Assembly (NCBI GenBank): GCA_046073825.1
Contig: JBJTMY010000106.1
Coordinates: 1-34,607, forward strand
Direction of reading: 5' to 3'
Origin: CAINEC01 sp046073825
GTDB taxonomy: Bacteria > Bacteroidota > Bacteroidia > AKYH767-A > OLB10
Length of the DNA: 34,607 nucleotides
Notes under the pieces: generated by a model
The model's input: the letters and a program-made list of their open reading frames with translations, nothing else
Told to the model about the DNA's origin: nothing
Databases searched by the model: none
Made by a program: the position numbers and the translations under genes
In this document: piece after piece, positions 25,899 through 34,392 of the stretch
Layout: each line of letters begins with the position of its first letter
Position numbering within the stretch: the stretch's first letter is position 1

Positions 25899-25928
25899 TT
25901 TGCTTTTATACTGATTTCCTTATATTTG
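25899..25928 (+). promoter_or_regulatory. Bacteroidota-type promoter of the T9SS cargo gene
   Basis: A -33 type TTTG at 25899-25902 and a -7 type TATATTTG at 25921-25928 are separated by 18 nt, close to the ideal arrangement for the Bacteroidota primary sigma factor. The predicted start is near 25935, giving a leader of about 20 nt before the ATG at 25954. This is the best two-box promoter in the window. Confidence 0.7.
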
Positions 25929-25953
25929 ATACACTAAAAAGCCAACCTATACA

Positions 25954-28900
25954 ATGATTACTAAATTTAAGGCGTTATTACTCGCTGCAGTGATAGCGGT
26001 GCCATCTGTTACTTTTGCTCAGGACTGGGTAACGAAGATGAATGACCCCAATGTGAACTTTTATGAAGTTCAAAACTCCTTCAATAAATATGCTGCTAAA
26101 AAAGATCGCGAAGTAGAACGCGAACGTAAAAGAGCAACCAAAAGAAAAGGGGAACCTCTTTCAGAAGAAGAGAATGAAATCCCGGGATATTTTCAATATA
26201 AACGTTGGGAGCATTTTATGGCTCCTCGTGTATCGTCAACAGGTGAACGTTTCGATCCTGCAACGGCGTATCGTGAAATGGAGCGATACAATCAACAACA
26301 TGGTATTTTTAATTCGGGTAACTGGACATTGTTAGGTCCCGTTTCTTCTGTTCCTACAAATGGCGGTAATGCGGGCCGTTTAAATTTTGTTCGCATGGAT
26401 CCAACCAACAGCAATATCCTTTATGTTGGTTCTCCAGCGGGTGGATTATGGAAATCAACCGACGGTGGTTTGACTTGGGCAACCAATACAGACAGAGTAG
26501 CGCAAGTGTTAGGATGTACAGATATTGCCATCGACCCAACAAATACGAATATCATGTATTTAGCAACTGGCGATGGAGATGCTGGAGATACATATTCTGT
26601 TGGAGTTCTAAAATCGACTGATGGTGGTACTACATGGCAACCAACAGGATTGTCTTATTATATGGCTAATTATCGTCAGATAAGTAAGATTTTAATTGAC
26701 CCAACAAATACAAATACTATTTTGGTGGCGACCTCTGCTGGTGTATATAGAAGTACAGATGCAGGAGCAACATTTGCAAACACCCTCTCAGGTACTTTTA
26801 AAGATATGGAGTTTAAGCCAGGTGATCCAAATACAGTTTACGTTTGTGGTACGGAGTTTTATAAATCGACTAATAACGGTGTTGCCTTTACGAAAATCAC
26901 TACTGGACTTCCAGCAGCAGCCAATGTAAGTCGTATGGCAATTGCCGTTTCTCCTGCTGATCCGGCTTATGTGTATATGATTGTTGGATTGCCTCAGCCA
27001 AACTATGGAACAGAAGGTTTTTATAAATCAACTAACAGCGGAACAAGTTTTACTAAACCGTCTACTCCTGCATTGGGTACACAACAATGGTACGACTTAG
27101 CAATTGCGGTTTCGCCAACGAATATCAATGAAATTATTTTAGGTGGACAAACAGATTTTCAACGTTCAACAAATGGTGGAACATCATGGACGCAAAATGG
27201 TGGTAATACACACGTAGATTATCATGATGTTGTTTTCTTGAATGGTACAAGTTATTTTACATGTAGCGATGGTGGTATTTTTAAAACCACGAATAGCGGT
27301 AATTCGTGGACAGACTTAAGTAACGGATTGCAAATAGCTGAAATGTATGGTTTGGGTCAGTCGGCGAATAATGCGAATCTGATTATTCAAGGATGGCAAG
27401 ATAACGGAACCAGTAAGTACACCAATACAGGCTGGACAAAATTAATGGGTGGTGATGGAATGCTTTGCTTCATTGATTATACAAATGATCAAAATATGTG
27501 GGCTGAATATTACAATGGTTCATTCCAACGTTCAACAAATGGAGGGAACTCTTGGTCGGCAGCAAATACAGGGATTACGGAAACAGGTGCATGGGTAACA
27601 CCATGGATGCAAGATCCTGTAACACCTTCAACATTATATTCGGGTTTTGTGAATGTTTGGAAGAGCACCAATGGTGGTAATTCGTGGACAAAAATCAGTA
27701 ACTTCACTAATACAGCAACAGTGACTCAATTAGCAGTTTCTCCTGCAAATAACCAGGTTATTTGGGCTTGTAAACCAGGTGGCTTATATAAATCGAGTAA
27801 CGGCGGTTCAACATGGACAACCATTACTTCCATGCCCAATGGTAACATTACGTACATAGCATGTAGTCCAACAGATCCAAACAAAGCTTGGATCACTTAC
27901 TCTGGTTTTACCAATACCAATAAAGTATTCCAAACTAACGACCAAGGAGCTACGTGGATCAATCTTTCCGCTTCAATTCCAAATATTCCTGTGAATTGTA
28001 TAGTCTATCAAAACAACTCTGCTGATGGTTTATACATTGGAACGGATGTAGGAATTTTCTTCAAAGATTCAACCATGAATGTATGGCAGCCTTTTTTCAA
28101 CGGATTACCAAATGTTATTGTATCACAATTAGCAATTCATTATCCATCAGGAAAAATCAGAGCAGCTACGTATGGAAGAGGATTATGGGAGTCTGATTTA
28201 TATGCTCCAGGTACTTATGCGCCAACAGCTGCGTTTGGTTCAAGTAAAAAGATTTCTTGTTCAGGAGCTGCCATCGATTTTGCTGATTACTCCTCTGGTC
28301 AGCCAACCTCTTGGTCATGGTCTTTCCCAGGTGGTAATCCATCAACTTCAACATTGCAAAATCCAACGGTCGTTTATAATACTCCGGGCACCTATTCGGC
28401 AACGTTAGTATCAACAAATGCCAATGGAGCTGATTCTGTTACTTATTCAAACTACATCAATATTGCAACGAGTATTGCTCCTGATCCTCAAACAACCGGT
28501 GGTGTTCGTTGTGGTCCCGGTCCAATTGCATTGTCGGCAACTGGCTCGGGTAATGGGACATTACGTTGGTGGGATGCGCCAGGTGGCGGAAATGTTTTAG
28601 CAACAGGAAATAGTTTTAATCCGACAATTAATGGTACTACTACTTATTATGTGGATGAAGACTTTCCTCCAGGATTAGTGGATTATGTAGGAGAAGTTGG
28701 AAATGGAGTAGGTGCAGGTGCATTCTTTACAGCGAATGATATTCGAGGTTTATATTTCGATGTGATTAATCCTGTAATTTTAAATTCAGTGGATGTGTAT
28801 GCAAACACTGCGGGTGCTCGTACGATTGAAATTTTAGATGCGCAAGGAAATACATATATTGATACTACGATTAATATTCCTGCAAGTGGAGCAAATACAA

Positions 28901-29418
28901 CTACAGTTAATCTAAACTTTAAATTATATCCTGGTACTAATTACTTTATCAAATGTCGTGGATTAGTTGATTTGTATCGTAATTCTGCTGGTGCTGTGTA
29001 TCCGTATAACAGTGCTTCTATAAATATTACAGGAAGTAATGCTGGTTCACCAGGCTATTATTATTTCTTCTATAACTGGACGTACACTGATATTTATTGT
29101 AACACAGGAAGAACTGCTTGTACAGCCTTAGATTCATGTGCAGTTGGTTTGTCAGATTTATCAGTTGTTCAATCTATGCAGTTATATCCAAATCCAACAA
29201 ACGGATTGTTTCAGTTAAGTTTTAATTCAGTTATTGCCCAGAATTATAAAGTAACTATATTAAATACAATGGGTGAAATAGTTTATGAATATCAATTAAA
29301 TGATTTTAGCGGTGAGCATAAACGTATGATTGATCTTTCAGAGCTTAGCAAAGGAGTTTATGTAGTGAACGTGAGTAGTGCAACTAAAAATGTAATGCGA
29401 AAAATTACTATTTACTAA
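25954..29418 (+). CDS. Secreted BNR/sortilin-repeat protein with T9SS type A sorting domain
   Basis: A 1154-aa protein exported by Sec (signal MITKFKALLLAAVIAVPSVTFAQ) and then by the type IX system. After a charged propeptide-like segment, about eleven BNR/Vps10-like repeats run from residue 130 to 745 (e.g. GLWKSTDGGLTWA, RSTNGGTSW, VWKSTNGGNSWTKI), predicting one or two beta-propellers. A PKD domain (about 755-835, SWSWSFPGG), an Ig-like domain (about 845-905, RWWDAPGGG) and a beta-sandwich region (about 905-1050) follow. The sorting domain is at about 1075-1154 (LYPNPTNGLFQLSF ... KGVYVVNV). Its role may be adhesion, glycan binding or peptidase-like; no catalytic site is evident. It has its own promoter. 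Confidence 0.88.
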   Translation: MITKFKALLLAAVIAVPSVTFAQDWVTKMNDPNVNFYEVQNSFNKYAAKKDREVERERKRATKRKGEPLSEEENEIPGYFQYKRWEHFMAPRVSSTGERFDPATAYREMERYNQQHGIFNSGNWTLLGPVSSVPTNGGNAGRLNFVRMDPTNSNILYVGSPAGGLWKSTDGGLTWATNTDRVAQVLGCTDIAIDPTNTNIMYLATGDGDAGDTYSVGVLKSTDGGTTWQPTGLSYYMANYRQISKILIDPTNTNTILVATSAGVYRSTDAGATFANTLSGTFKDMEFKPGDPNTVYVCGTEFYKSTNNGVAFTKITTGLPAAANVSRMAIAVSPADPAYVYMIVGLPQPNYGTEGFYKSTNSGTSFTKPSTPALGTQQWYDLAIAVSPTNINEIILGGQTDFQRSTNGGTSWTQNGGNTHVDYHDVVFLNGTSYFTCSDGGIFKTTNSGNSWTDLSNGLQIAEMYGLGQSANNANLIIQGWQDNGTSKYTNTGWTKLMGGDGMLCFIDYTNDQNMWAEYYNGSFQRSTNGGNSWSAANTGITETGAWVTPWMQDPVTPSTLYSGFVNVWKSTNGGNSWTKISNFTNTATVTQLAVSPANNQVIWACKPGGLYKSSNGGSTWTTITSMPNGNITYIACSPTDPNKAWITYSGFTNTNKVFQTNDQGATWINLSASIPNIPVNCIVYQNNSADGLYIGTDVGIFFKDSTMNVWQPFFNGLPNVIVSQLAIHYPSGKIRAATYGRGLWESDLYAPGTYAPTAAFGSSKKISCSGAAIDFADYSSGQPTSWSWSFPGGNPSTSTLQNPTVVYNTPGTYSATLVSTNANGADSVTYSNYINIATSIAPDPQTTGGVRCGPGPIALSATGSGNGTLRWWDAPGGGNVLATGNSFNPTINGTTTYYVDEDFPPGLVDYVGEVGNGVGAGAFFTANDIRGLYFDVINPVILNSVDVYANTAGARTIEILDAQGNTYIDTTINIPASGANTTTVNLNFKLYPGTNYFIKCRGLVDLYRNSAGAVYPYNSASINITGSNAGSPGYYYFFYNWTYTDIYCNTGRTACTALDSCAVGLSDLSVVQSMQLYPNPTNGLFQLSFNSVIAQNYKVTILNTMGEIVYEYQLNDFSGEHKRMIDLSELSKGVYVVNVSSATKNVMRKITIY

Positions 29419-29437
29419 TTCAAATAATTTCAAATTA

Positions 29438-29470
29438 AAAACGGGATGAAGTTTTGCTTCATCCCGTTTT
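29438..29470. terminator. Bidirectional intrinsic terminator between the T9SS cargo and M13 peptidase genes
   Basis: The perfect stem has arms CGGGATGAAG (29442-29451) and CTTCATCCCG (29457-29466) with a short TTTTG loop and flanking A/T runs, placed between two convergent stop codons. Confidence 0.9.
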
Positions 29471-29489
29471 CTTTTTTAAAGAAATACGC

Positions 29490-31541
29490 TTACCAGATTT
29501 TTACTCGCTTATCATCGGTGACGTACATTTTATTGTTTGGTTTTACTTTAAATGCCTCATAAAATTCAGGGACATTCATTACGGGGCCTTGTACACGCAA
29601 GAAGTTTGGAGAGTGAACGTCTGTCATGATGCGTAAAGCCATAACTTCATCTCGATAATGTCCTACCCAACTCAATGCATATCCCATAAAGTATCGTTGA
29701 ACAGGAGTTAATCCATTAATTACTTTACCTGATTTATATTGTTCCGTTTTCTTAAATGCTTCTAATCCGATTACCACTCCACCTAAGTCGGCTATATTTT
29801 CACCTTGCGTTGCTTCGCCATTCACGTGTAAACTATCTAAAACTTTAAAGTTGTTAAACTGATCAATTATTTTTTGTGCTCTGTTTTTAAATTCTTTTTC
29901 ATCGTTAGCTGTCCACCACGATTTTAAATTTCCTTTCTCGTCAAACTGTCGCCCTTGATCATCAAATCCGTGCGTTACTTCGTGACCGATAGTAGAAGCA
30001 CCTGCGTACCCATAAATAATTGCATCATCTGCTAATGAATCAGGTAATCCAGGAATAATAAAAATTGCTGCAGGTAAAACGATTTCGTTATTTGAAGGAT
30101 TATAGTAGGCATTGTAAGTCTGAGGTGTCATATCCCATTCGGTACGATCAACAGGCTTACCTAATTTTGATACTTGATATTCATGGGCCCAGATATTACT
30201 GTTCATTACATTGGTTACGTATGCATCTCTGCTGATTGTTAACGATGAATAATCTTTCCATTTGTCAGGATAGCCACATTTAACAGTAATCGAATTTAAT
30301 TTGTTGATGGCTTTCTCTTTTGTTTCCGCACTCATCCAATCTAAACCTTTTATTCGCTCACGATAAGCACTAAACATGTTTTTTGTTAAATCCTCATAAC
30401 GTTTTTTAACCGATGGCGATACATAATTCTTCACGTACAATTGACCAAGTAAATCACCCATACAAGATTCCTCTTCATCTAATACGCGCTTATAGCGTTC
30501 GCGTTGTGCTTTCACACCATTAAGAATTTTACCATTAAAGTTAAATGCTTCTTGCTCGAACGATTTTCCGCAATATTCACCATACGAATTAAGTAAACAC
30601 CAGTTGAAATAAGCTTTCCAATCATCAATCGAAACAGATTTGATAGAGGTTTCCATTTGCTTTAAAAATTCTGGTTGCCCAACAATAACTGTATCCACTT
30701 TCTCCATTTTCATATTCGTGAATAGGGTTGTCCAATTGATAGATGGCGTTAGTTTATTTAATTCAGAAACCGATTTTTTATTGTAGTTAGCATAAGGGTC
30801 GCGTAAGTCTTCTAATTTTCGGGATGCTTTTGCTAAGGTCAATTCGAGGTTCCAAACTTTATTCATGTTTGAAGTCGCAGTTGCAGAATCTTGTCCCATT
30901 AGTTTAAACATATTTACAATATGCTTTTTATATTCTTCGCGAATATTCTTTGTGCGTGAATCATTATTGAAATAATATTCACGGTCAGGTAAACCGATGC
31001 CCCCTTGACCAAGATGTATTGACACTTGCTCGCTGTTCATTTCATCTTGATAAACACCAGCGCTGTAAAATGGAGAAGCACCATATACTTGCATACGAGC
31101 TACAGTTGATAATACATCTTCTTTAGTTTTTATATTATTGATGGATAATAGTTCTGGTTGTAGTGGGGTGATTCCTTTTTTATCAATACTAACGGTATCC
31201 ATACCCGAAAAGTAGAAGTCGCCAATTTTTTGTTCGATGCTTCCTTTGGCCGCACCGGACTTTCCAGCTTCTTCACTAATTGTTTTAGTACGATTATAGG
31301 TTTCATTCATAACCATCGTCCAGATGCCAAAACCTTTTTCTGATGCTGGAATAGGATGATTTTTAATCCAGCCGCCACATGCGTAACCAAAGAAATCGTC
31401 AGCAGGGTTGATTGTGGTGTCCATGTTTTCTACAAGCACATCTTTTAATGCTGCAGGTTGTTCTGTGGTATTTTTGCTTTGATTGCAAGAGACTAATCCA
31501 ACAGAAATAAATAAGGTTGCAATGAGGAATTGCTTTTTCAT
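29490..31541 (-). CDS. M13 family zinc metallopeptidase, lipoprotein
   Basis: A 683-aa neprilysin-like peptidase from the ATG at 31541; a TTG two codons upstream is a weaker start. The signal ends in a lipobox (GLVSC, Cys19), so the enzyme is membrane-anchored, probably facing the periplasm or cell surface. The N-terminal M13 region begins PADDFFGYACGGWIKNHPIP. The substrate-binding NAYYNPSNNEIVLPAAIF, the zinc site HEVTH (residues 520-524) and GENIADLGG with the third ligand Glu581 and Asp585 are intact, as is the C-terminal QRYFMGYALSW. It lies 23 nt after the DUF255 gene and is probably in one transcript with it. Natural substrates are peptides, unidentified here. Confidence 0.94.
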   Translation of the reverse strand: MKKQFLIATLFISVGLVSCNQSKNTTEQPAALKDVLVENMDTTINPADDFFGYACGGWIKNHPIPASEKGFGIWTMVMNETYNRTKTISEEAGKSGAAKGSIEQKIGDFYFSGMDTVSIDKKGITPLQPELLSINNIKTKEDVLSTVARMQVYGASPFYSAGVYQDEMNSEQVSIHLGQGGIGLPDREYYFNNDSRTKNIREEYKKHIVNMFKLMGQDSATATSNMNKVWNLELTLAKASRKLEDLRDPYANYNKKSVSELNKLTPSINWTTLFTNMKMEKVDTVIVGQPEFLKQMETSIKSVSIDDWKAYFNWCLLNSYGEYCGKSFEQEAFNFNGKILNGVKAQRERYKRVLDEEESCMGDLLGQLYVKNYVSPSVKKRYEDLTKNMFSAYRERIKGLDWMSAETKEKAINKLNSITVKCGYPDKWKDYSSLTISRDAYVTNVMNSNIWAHEYQVSKLGKPVDRTEWDMTPQTYNAYYNPSNNEIVLPAAIFIIPGLPDSLADDAIIYGYAGASTIGHEVTHGFDDQGRQFDEKGNLKSWWTANDEKEFKNRAQKIIDQFNNFKVLDSLHVNGEATQGENIADLGGVVIGLEAFKKTEQYKSGKVINGLTPVQRYFMGYALSWVGHYRDEVMALRIMTDVHSPNFLRVQGPVMNVPEFYEAFKVKPNNKMYVTDDKRVKIW

Positions 31542-31564
31542 ATTCAAATAAATTTTTATCGAAA

Positions 31565-33601
31565 TTAATTAAAAAGTAATGACAGAGAATCGAAATCGTA
31601 AATAGGAAGAGAACATTCAAGATTCTTACAATGATAAGCCACCGTTTTATCTGCATTAAAGCGGTTCTTGTTCAGAGGTAAAATAGAAGATTCACGCGCT
31701 AACGAATAAATCAATTTTGGCGAGTACTTACGTTGGATTTTATGTGCCCATTCGATAGCATTTGGTCCGCTCACTACTAGTTCTTCTCGTTCGCTTTCCA
31801 ACATCAAAGCTGTTTGTGCCCACTTGCAATGCCAGGGAATTGCATTTGAAATTTCCTTTTGCATGAGCGCGAGCATCTGTTGCGAATGAATTTTGTAGTC
31901 CTTGTTTTCAAAGTATCTAGAAAGTAGAAAAAGATTCATGGACATTGTAGCGTTGGAAGAAGGAATAACATTATCCTGTAACTCCGTACTTCGTTTGATA
32001 AGCTTTTCGGCAGTATTTGAAGTATAGTAGAATAGGGGAGAATCATCTACGCTGAATGTATCAATGACGGTTTTACAAAGTTTTTTAGCAAGCAGTAAAT
32101 AATCTTCGTTGAAGTCGATTTGATAAACTGCAATGAGTCCTTCAATGATACTTGCATAATCATCTAAAAATCCTTCTGTTTCATTTTGACTAGATTTATT
32201 AGTTGAATCTACAATCGAATGAATTATTTTTTCATCAATTATTAAATGATTGATGATGCTATCTGCTAATGCAATTGATTCATTAAGATAAATTTCGTTT
32301 GACGTAGCCTGATAGGCCTCTGAAAATCCTTTTAACAATAATCCGTTCCAACAAGCAATTTGTTTATTGTCTAAAGCAGGACGAATTCGCTTATTGCGTT
32401 CATCAAGTAATTTGTTTTTAATCGTATTGATGATGGTTGAAAATTCATCACTAGATAACTGATAGTTTAGGAAAATACTTTCAGGATTTTCATTTCGAAG
32501 AGGGATGAAATATTCGTCTTCCCAATAACCTTTCTTGTCAAAGTGAAAATATTCCTTTGCAATTAAATACTCTTTCTCCGTTAATATTTGTTGTAGCTCA
32601 TTAAGCTTCCAGATATAAAATTTCCCTTCTATTCCTTCTGTATCTGCATCTAATGCCGAGTAATATAATCCCGATGGTGCTTTTAATTCTGATTGCAAAA
32701 AAGTATTAATACCATCGACCATCTCTCTGTATTTTTCATTGCCAAAAATGGAGTAAGCCTTTGCGTAAAGCGAAAGTAATTGTGCATTGTCATACAGCAT
32801 TTTTTCAAAGTGCGGAACTTTCCATTGCATGTCGGTGCTATAACGACAAAAGCCACCACCTAACTGATCATAAATGCCGCCATGTAACATTTTATTCAGC
32901 GTTAACTGTAAATGCTCAGCAGCATAAGGATGATTTTTTAATAAATAAAAATCGAGTATCCACTCATAATTGTTAGGCATCGGAAATTTAGGAGAGCGAT
33001 TATTTCCACCATCTTCTGTATCAAAATTTACTGACCAGTTCAGGAATAACTGCTGCCAATCGAAAGTAAGTCCATCACTAACGGTATCGACTTTTCTAAG
33101 AGATTCCATCTTTTGTAAGCCTTCTGTTAACTCCGATGCATACTGCAAACATTTTTCTGCATCTGTACGGTAGAGATTAGCAATATGCAATAAAATTGAC
33201 CTCCATTGTTCTTTGTGAAAATAAGTGCCACCATATATCGGACGACCGTCAGGAAGTAAAATGCAATTCAGTGGCCATCCACCACGTCCTGTCATAAGTT
33301 GCACCGCATCCATGTAAATTTTATCGATGTCAGGTCGCTCTTCTCGATCTACTTTAATACTTACAAAATGCTTATTCATCACTGCCGCTATCTCCTCGTC
33401 TTCAAAACTTTCATGTTCCATTACATGGCACCAATGACAAGTTGAATAACCAATGCTTACAATGATTAATTTATTTTCTTCTTTCGCTTGTTGTAAAGCA
33501 TCACTATTCCACGGAAGCCATTTTACGGGGTTATAAGCATGCTGTAATAAATACGGGCTGCTACAATGAATTAAAGCGTTTGGTTCGTGGTATTGCGACA
33601 T
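31565..33601 (-). CDS. DUF255 thioredoxin / six-hairpin glycosidase-like protein (YyaL, SPATA20 homolog)
   Basis: A 678-aa cytoplasmic protein. The N-terminal DUF255 thioredoxin-like domain has the family hallmark GYSTCHWCHVMEHESFED with C55 and C58, followed by VDREERPDIDKIYMDAVQ and TGRGGWPLNCILLPDG. The rest (about residues 190-670) resembles an (alpha/alpha)6 barrel as in N-acylglucosamine epimerase-like proteins, with DQLGGGFCRYSTDMQWKVPH and LYDNAQLLSLYAKAY. Family members are widespread but the activity is not settled. No signal peptide is seen. The downstream M13 gene is 23 nt away. Divergent from the 68-aa membrane protein gene. Confidence 0.93.
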   Translation of the reverse strand: MSQYHEPNALIHCSSPYLLQHAYNPVKWLPWNSDALQQAKEENKLIIVSIGYSTCHWCHVMEHESFEDEEIAAVMNKHFVSIKVDREERPDIDKIYMDAVQLMTGRGGWPLNCILLPDGRPIYGGTYFHKEQWRSILLHIANLYRTDAEKCLQYASELTEGLQKMESLRKVDTVSDGLTFDWQQLFLNWSVNFDTEDGGNNRSPKFPMPNNYEWILDFYLLKNHPYAAEHLQLTLNKMLHGGIYDQLGGGFCRYSTDMQWKVPHFEKMLYDNAQLLSLYAKAYSIFGNEKYREMVDGINTFLQSELKAPSGLYYSALDADTEGIEGKFYIWKLNELQQILTEKEYLIAKEYFHFDKKGYWEDEYFIPLRNENPESIFLNYQLSSDEFSTIINTIKNKLLDERNKRIRPALDNKQIACWNGLLLKGFSEAYQATSNEIYLNESIALADSIINHLIIDEKIIHSIVDSTNKSSQNETEGFLDDYASIIEGLIAVYQIDFNEDYLLLAKKLCKTVIDTFSVDDSPLFYYTSNTAEKLIKRSTELQDNVIPSSNATMSMNLFLLSRYFENKDYKIHSQQMLALMQKEISNAIPWHCKWAQTALMLESEREELVVSGPNAIEWAHKIQRKYSPKLIYSLARESSILPLNKNRFNADKTVAYHCKNLECSLPIYDFDSLSLLFN

Positions 33602-33640
33602 GCGTCTAAATTAAAGCAAAAAACATTTCATTAGAATTTA

Positions 33641-33648
33641 TATCTTTG
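33641..33648 (+). promoter_or_regulatory. Putative -7 promoter element for the 68-aa membrane protein, implying a leaderless start
   Basis: TATCTTTG matches TAnnTTTG and ends 4 nt before the ATG at 33653. It supports the reality of this short gene. Confidence 0.5.
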
Positions 33649-33652
33649 ACCT

Positions 33653-33859
33653 ATGTCAAATCGTCGCCGAGTTACCATTATTTTTATTTCTGTTTTTGCA
33701 GGATGTATTCTATCCTTCCTTATTTTTAAATTACGTCGTGGTGGTGGCGATTTAACCCCTCAAGACCAAGGATTTTTAATTACCAATTTTACATTTTCGT
33801 TGGCAATTATTTTAGGGGTTGGCTATTTCTTTATCTGGAATAAAAAGAAAGATCTCTAG
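33653..33859 (+). CDS. Small two-TM membrane protein of unknown function
   Basis: A 68-aa basic protein with two hydrophobic segments, about residues 7-26 (VTIIFISVFAGCILSFLIF) and 42-61 (ITNFTFSLAIILGVGYFFIW), joined by a Gly/Arg-rich loop (LRRGGGDLTPQDQG) and ending in NKKKDL. Both termini are positively charged, so they likely face the cytoplasm. An exact -7 element directly upstream supports expression. Similar small membrane proteins are common in Bacteroidota but I recognise no family. A long hairpin overlaps its stop codon. Confidence 0.7.
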   Translation: MSNRRRVTIIFISVFAGCILSFLIFKLRRGGGDLTPQDQGFLITNFTFSLAIILGVGYFFIWNKKKDL

Positions 33860-33889
33860 TGAAGTAGTGCAAGCACATTTCACTAGAGA
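33853..33889. repeat. Nested hairpin overlapping the stop codon of the 68-aa gene
   Basis: Perfect 11-nt arms TCTCTAGTGAA (33853-33863) and TTCACTAGAGA (33879-33889) enclose an inner GTGC-AA-GCAC hairpin (33867-33876). The TAG stop lies inside the left arm. There is no T-run directly after it on the plus strand, so it is not a classical terminator. Confidence 0.75.
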
Positions 33890-33935
33890 ACCTAAATACA
33901 CTTTTACAAACCCTATTTTGCATATTTAATAACAT

Positions 33936-34039
33936 CGGAAAAATTCGGAATCCGATTCCGAATTTTTCCGATCAACTTTTATTTTACGAGGTAAAATGAA
34001 AATCATAAAATAAAAATTACGAAAAATGGGTTCTAAAAA
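33936..34039. repeat. 104-bp palindromic repeat element, copy 1
   Basis: It aligns without gaps to 34272-34375 with 13 differences (about 87% identity). The left part is a near-perfect palindrome extending slightly outside the repeat (33934-33972): 19-nt arms, left arm beginning ATCGGAAAAATTCGG, around a single C at 33953. A second inverted repeat follows at 33981-33997, arms ATTTTAC and GTAAAAT around GAG. The remainder is AT-rich and ends GGGTTCTAAAAA. Confidence 0.85.
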
Positions 34040-34122
34040 ACACCGTTTTTGGAGTTGAAAAATGATGCTTTGATTTGTGTTTGATGGTTAAGTTAATTGC
34101 TCTCCTGCGGTTAAAAACCTCT

Positions 34123-34177
34123 ACTTCCCGATAGCTATCGAAGTTTCAGGACGAGATCCTAGCGAAGCCTCGCTTGG
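34123..34177. repeat. GATAGCTATC-type palindromes between the two 104-bp copies
   Basis: ACTTC, CC, GATAGCTATC, GAAGT (34123-34144) forms a near-perfect hairpin around the 12-bp palindrome CGATAGCTATCG. A second hairpin CC-t-AGCGA-agcc-TCGCT-t-GG occupies 34158-34177. From memory, GATAGCTATCGGGA-like repeats are common between genes in many Bacteroidota genomes, so this may be a copy of a dispersed intergenic repeat. Confidence 0.55.
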
Positions 34178-34271
34178 AGTGGTCTGAAGTTTATGGATTT
34201 AATGGAAATATTATTGTGCTAATTTCTTCAAGACATTGATTCATTTACTTAAATATTTCAAAAATCAATAA

Positions 34272-34375
34272 CGGAATAATTCGGAATCCGATTCCGAATT
34301 ATTCCAGTCAACTTTTATTTTACCAGGCAAAATGAATATCAAAATATTAAAATTACTAAAAATGATTTCTAAAAA
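34272..34375. repeat. 104-bp palindromic repeat element, copy 2
   Basis: Direct repeat of 33936-34039, offset 336 bp. Its palindrome (34273-34305) has 16-nt perfect arms, GGAATAATTCGGAATC and its complement, around C34289. Relative to copy 1, A33941 is replaced by T34277 and its partner T33965 by A34301, preserving pairing. The second inverted repeat (34317-34333) is retained in altered form. Confidence 0.85.
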
Positions 34376-34392
34376 GTGCTCATTTTAACTTA

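Larger units (their letters stand above)
33860..34392. other. 533-base region without a convincing gene, rich in inverted repeats
   Basis: No open frame here has gene-like length, composition or a start context. The region holds the rest of the stop-codon hairpin, two copies of a 104-bp palindrome-bearing element (33936-34039 and 34272-34375) and two further hairpins between them (34123-34144 and 34158-34177). The remaining sequence is AT-rich and shows nothing I can interpret. Confidence 0.8.

Noticed and set aside
28166..28600. Overlapping open frames on both strands inside the T9SS cargo gene
   Set aside because: They arise from the compositional bias of the PKD/Ig-like region; the main frame has continuous domain structure.
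25954..29418. Bacterial sialidase call based on BNR repeats
   Set aside because: BNR-like Asp-box repeats occur in many beta-propeller proteins; I saw no sialidase catalytic arginine triad or FRIP motif.
33994..34013. Short ATG-initiated peptides within the 104-bp elements (e.g. MKIIK in copy 1)
   Set aside because: The frame is not conserved between copies (about 18 codons in copy 2), so coding does not explain the repeat.
33860..34392. CRISPR array or tRNA in the terminal non-coding region
   Set aside because: Only two repeat copies with a 232-bp interval, no regular spacers, and no cloverleaf with a CCA-type acceptor could be built.
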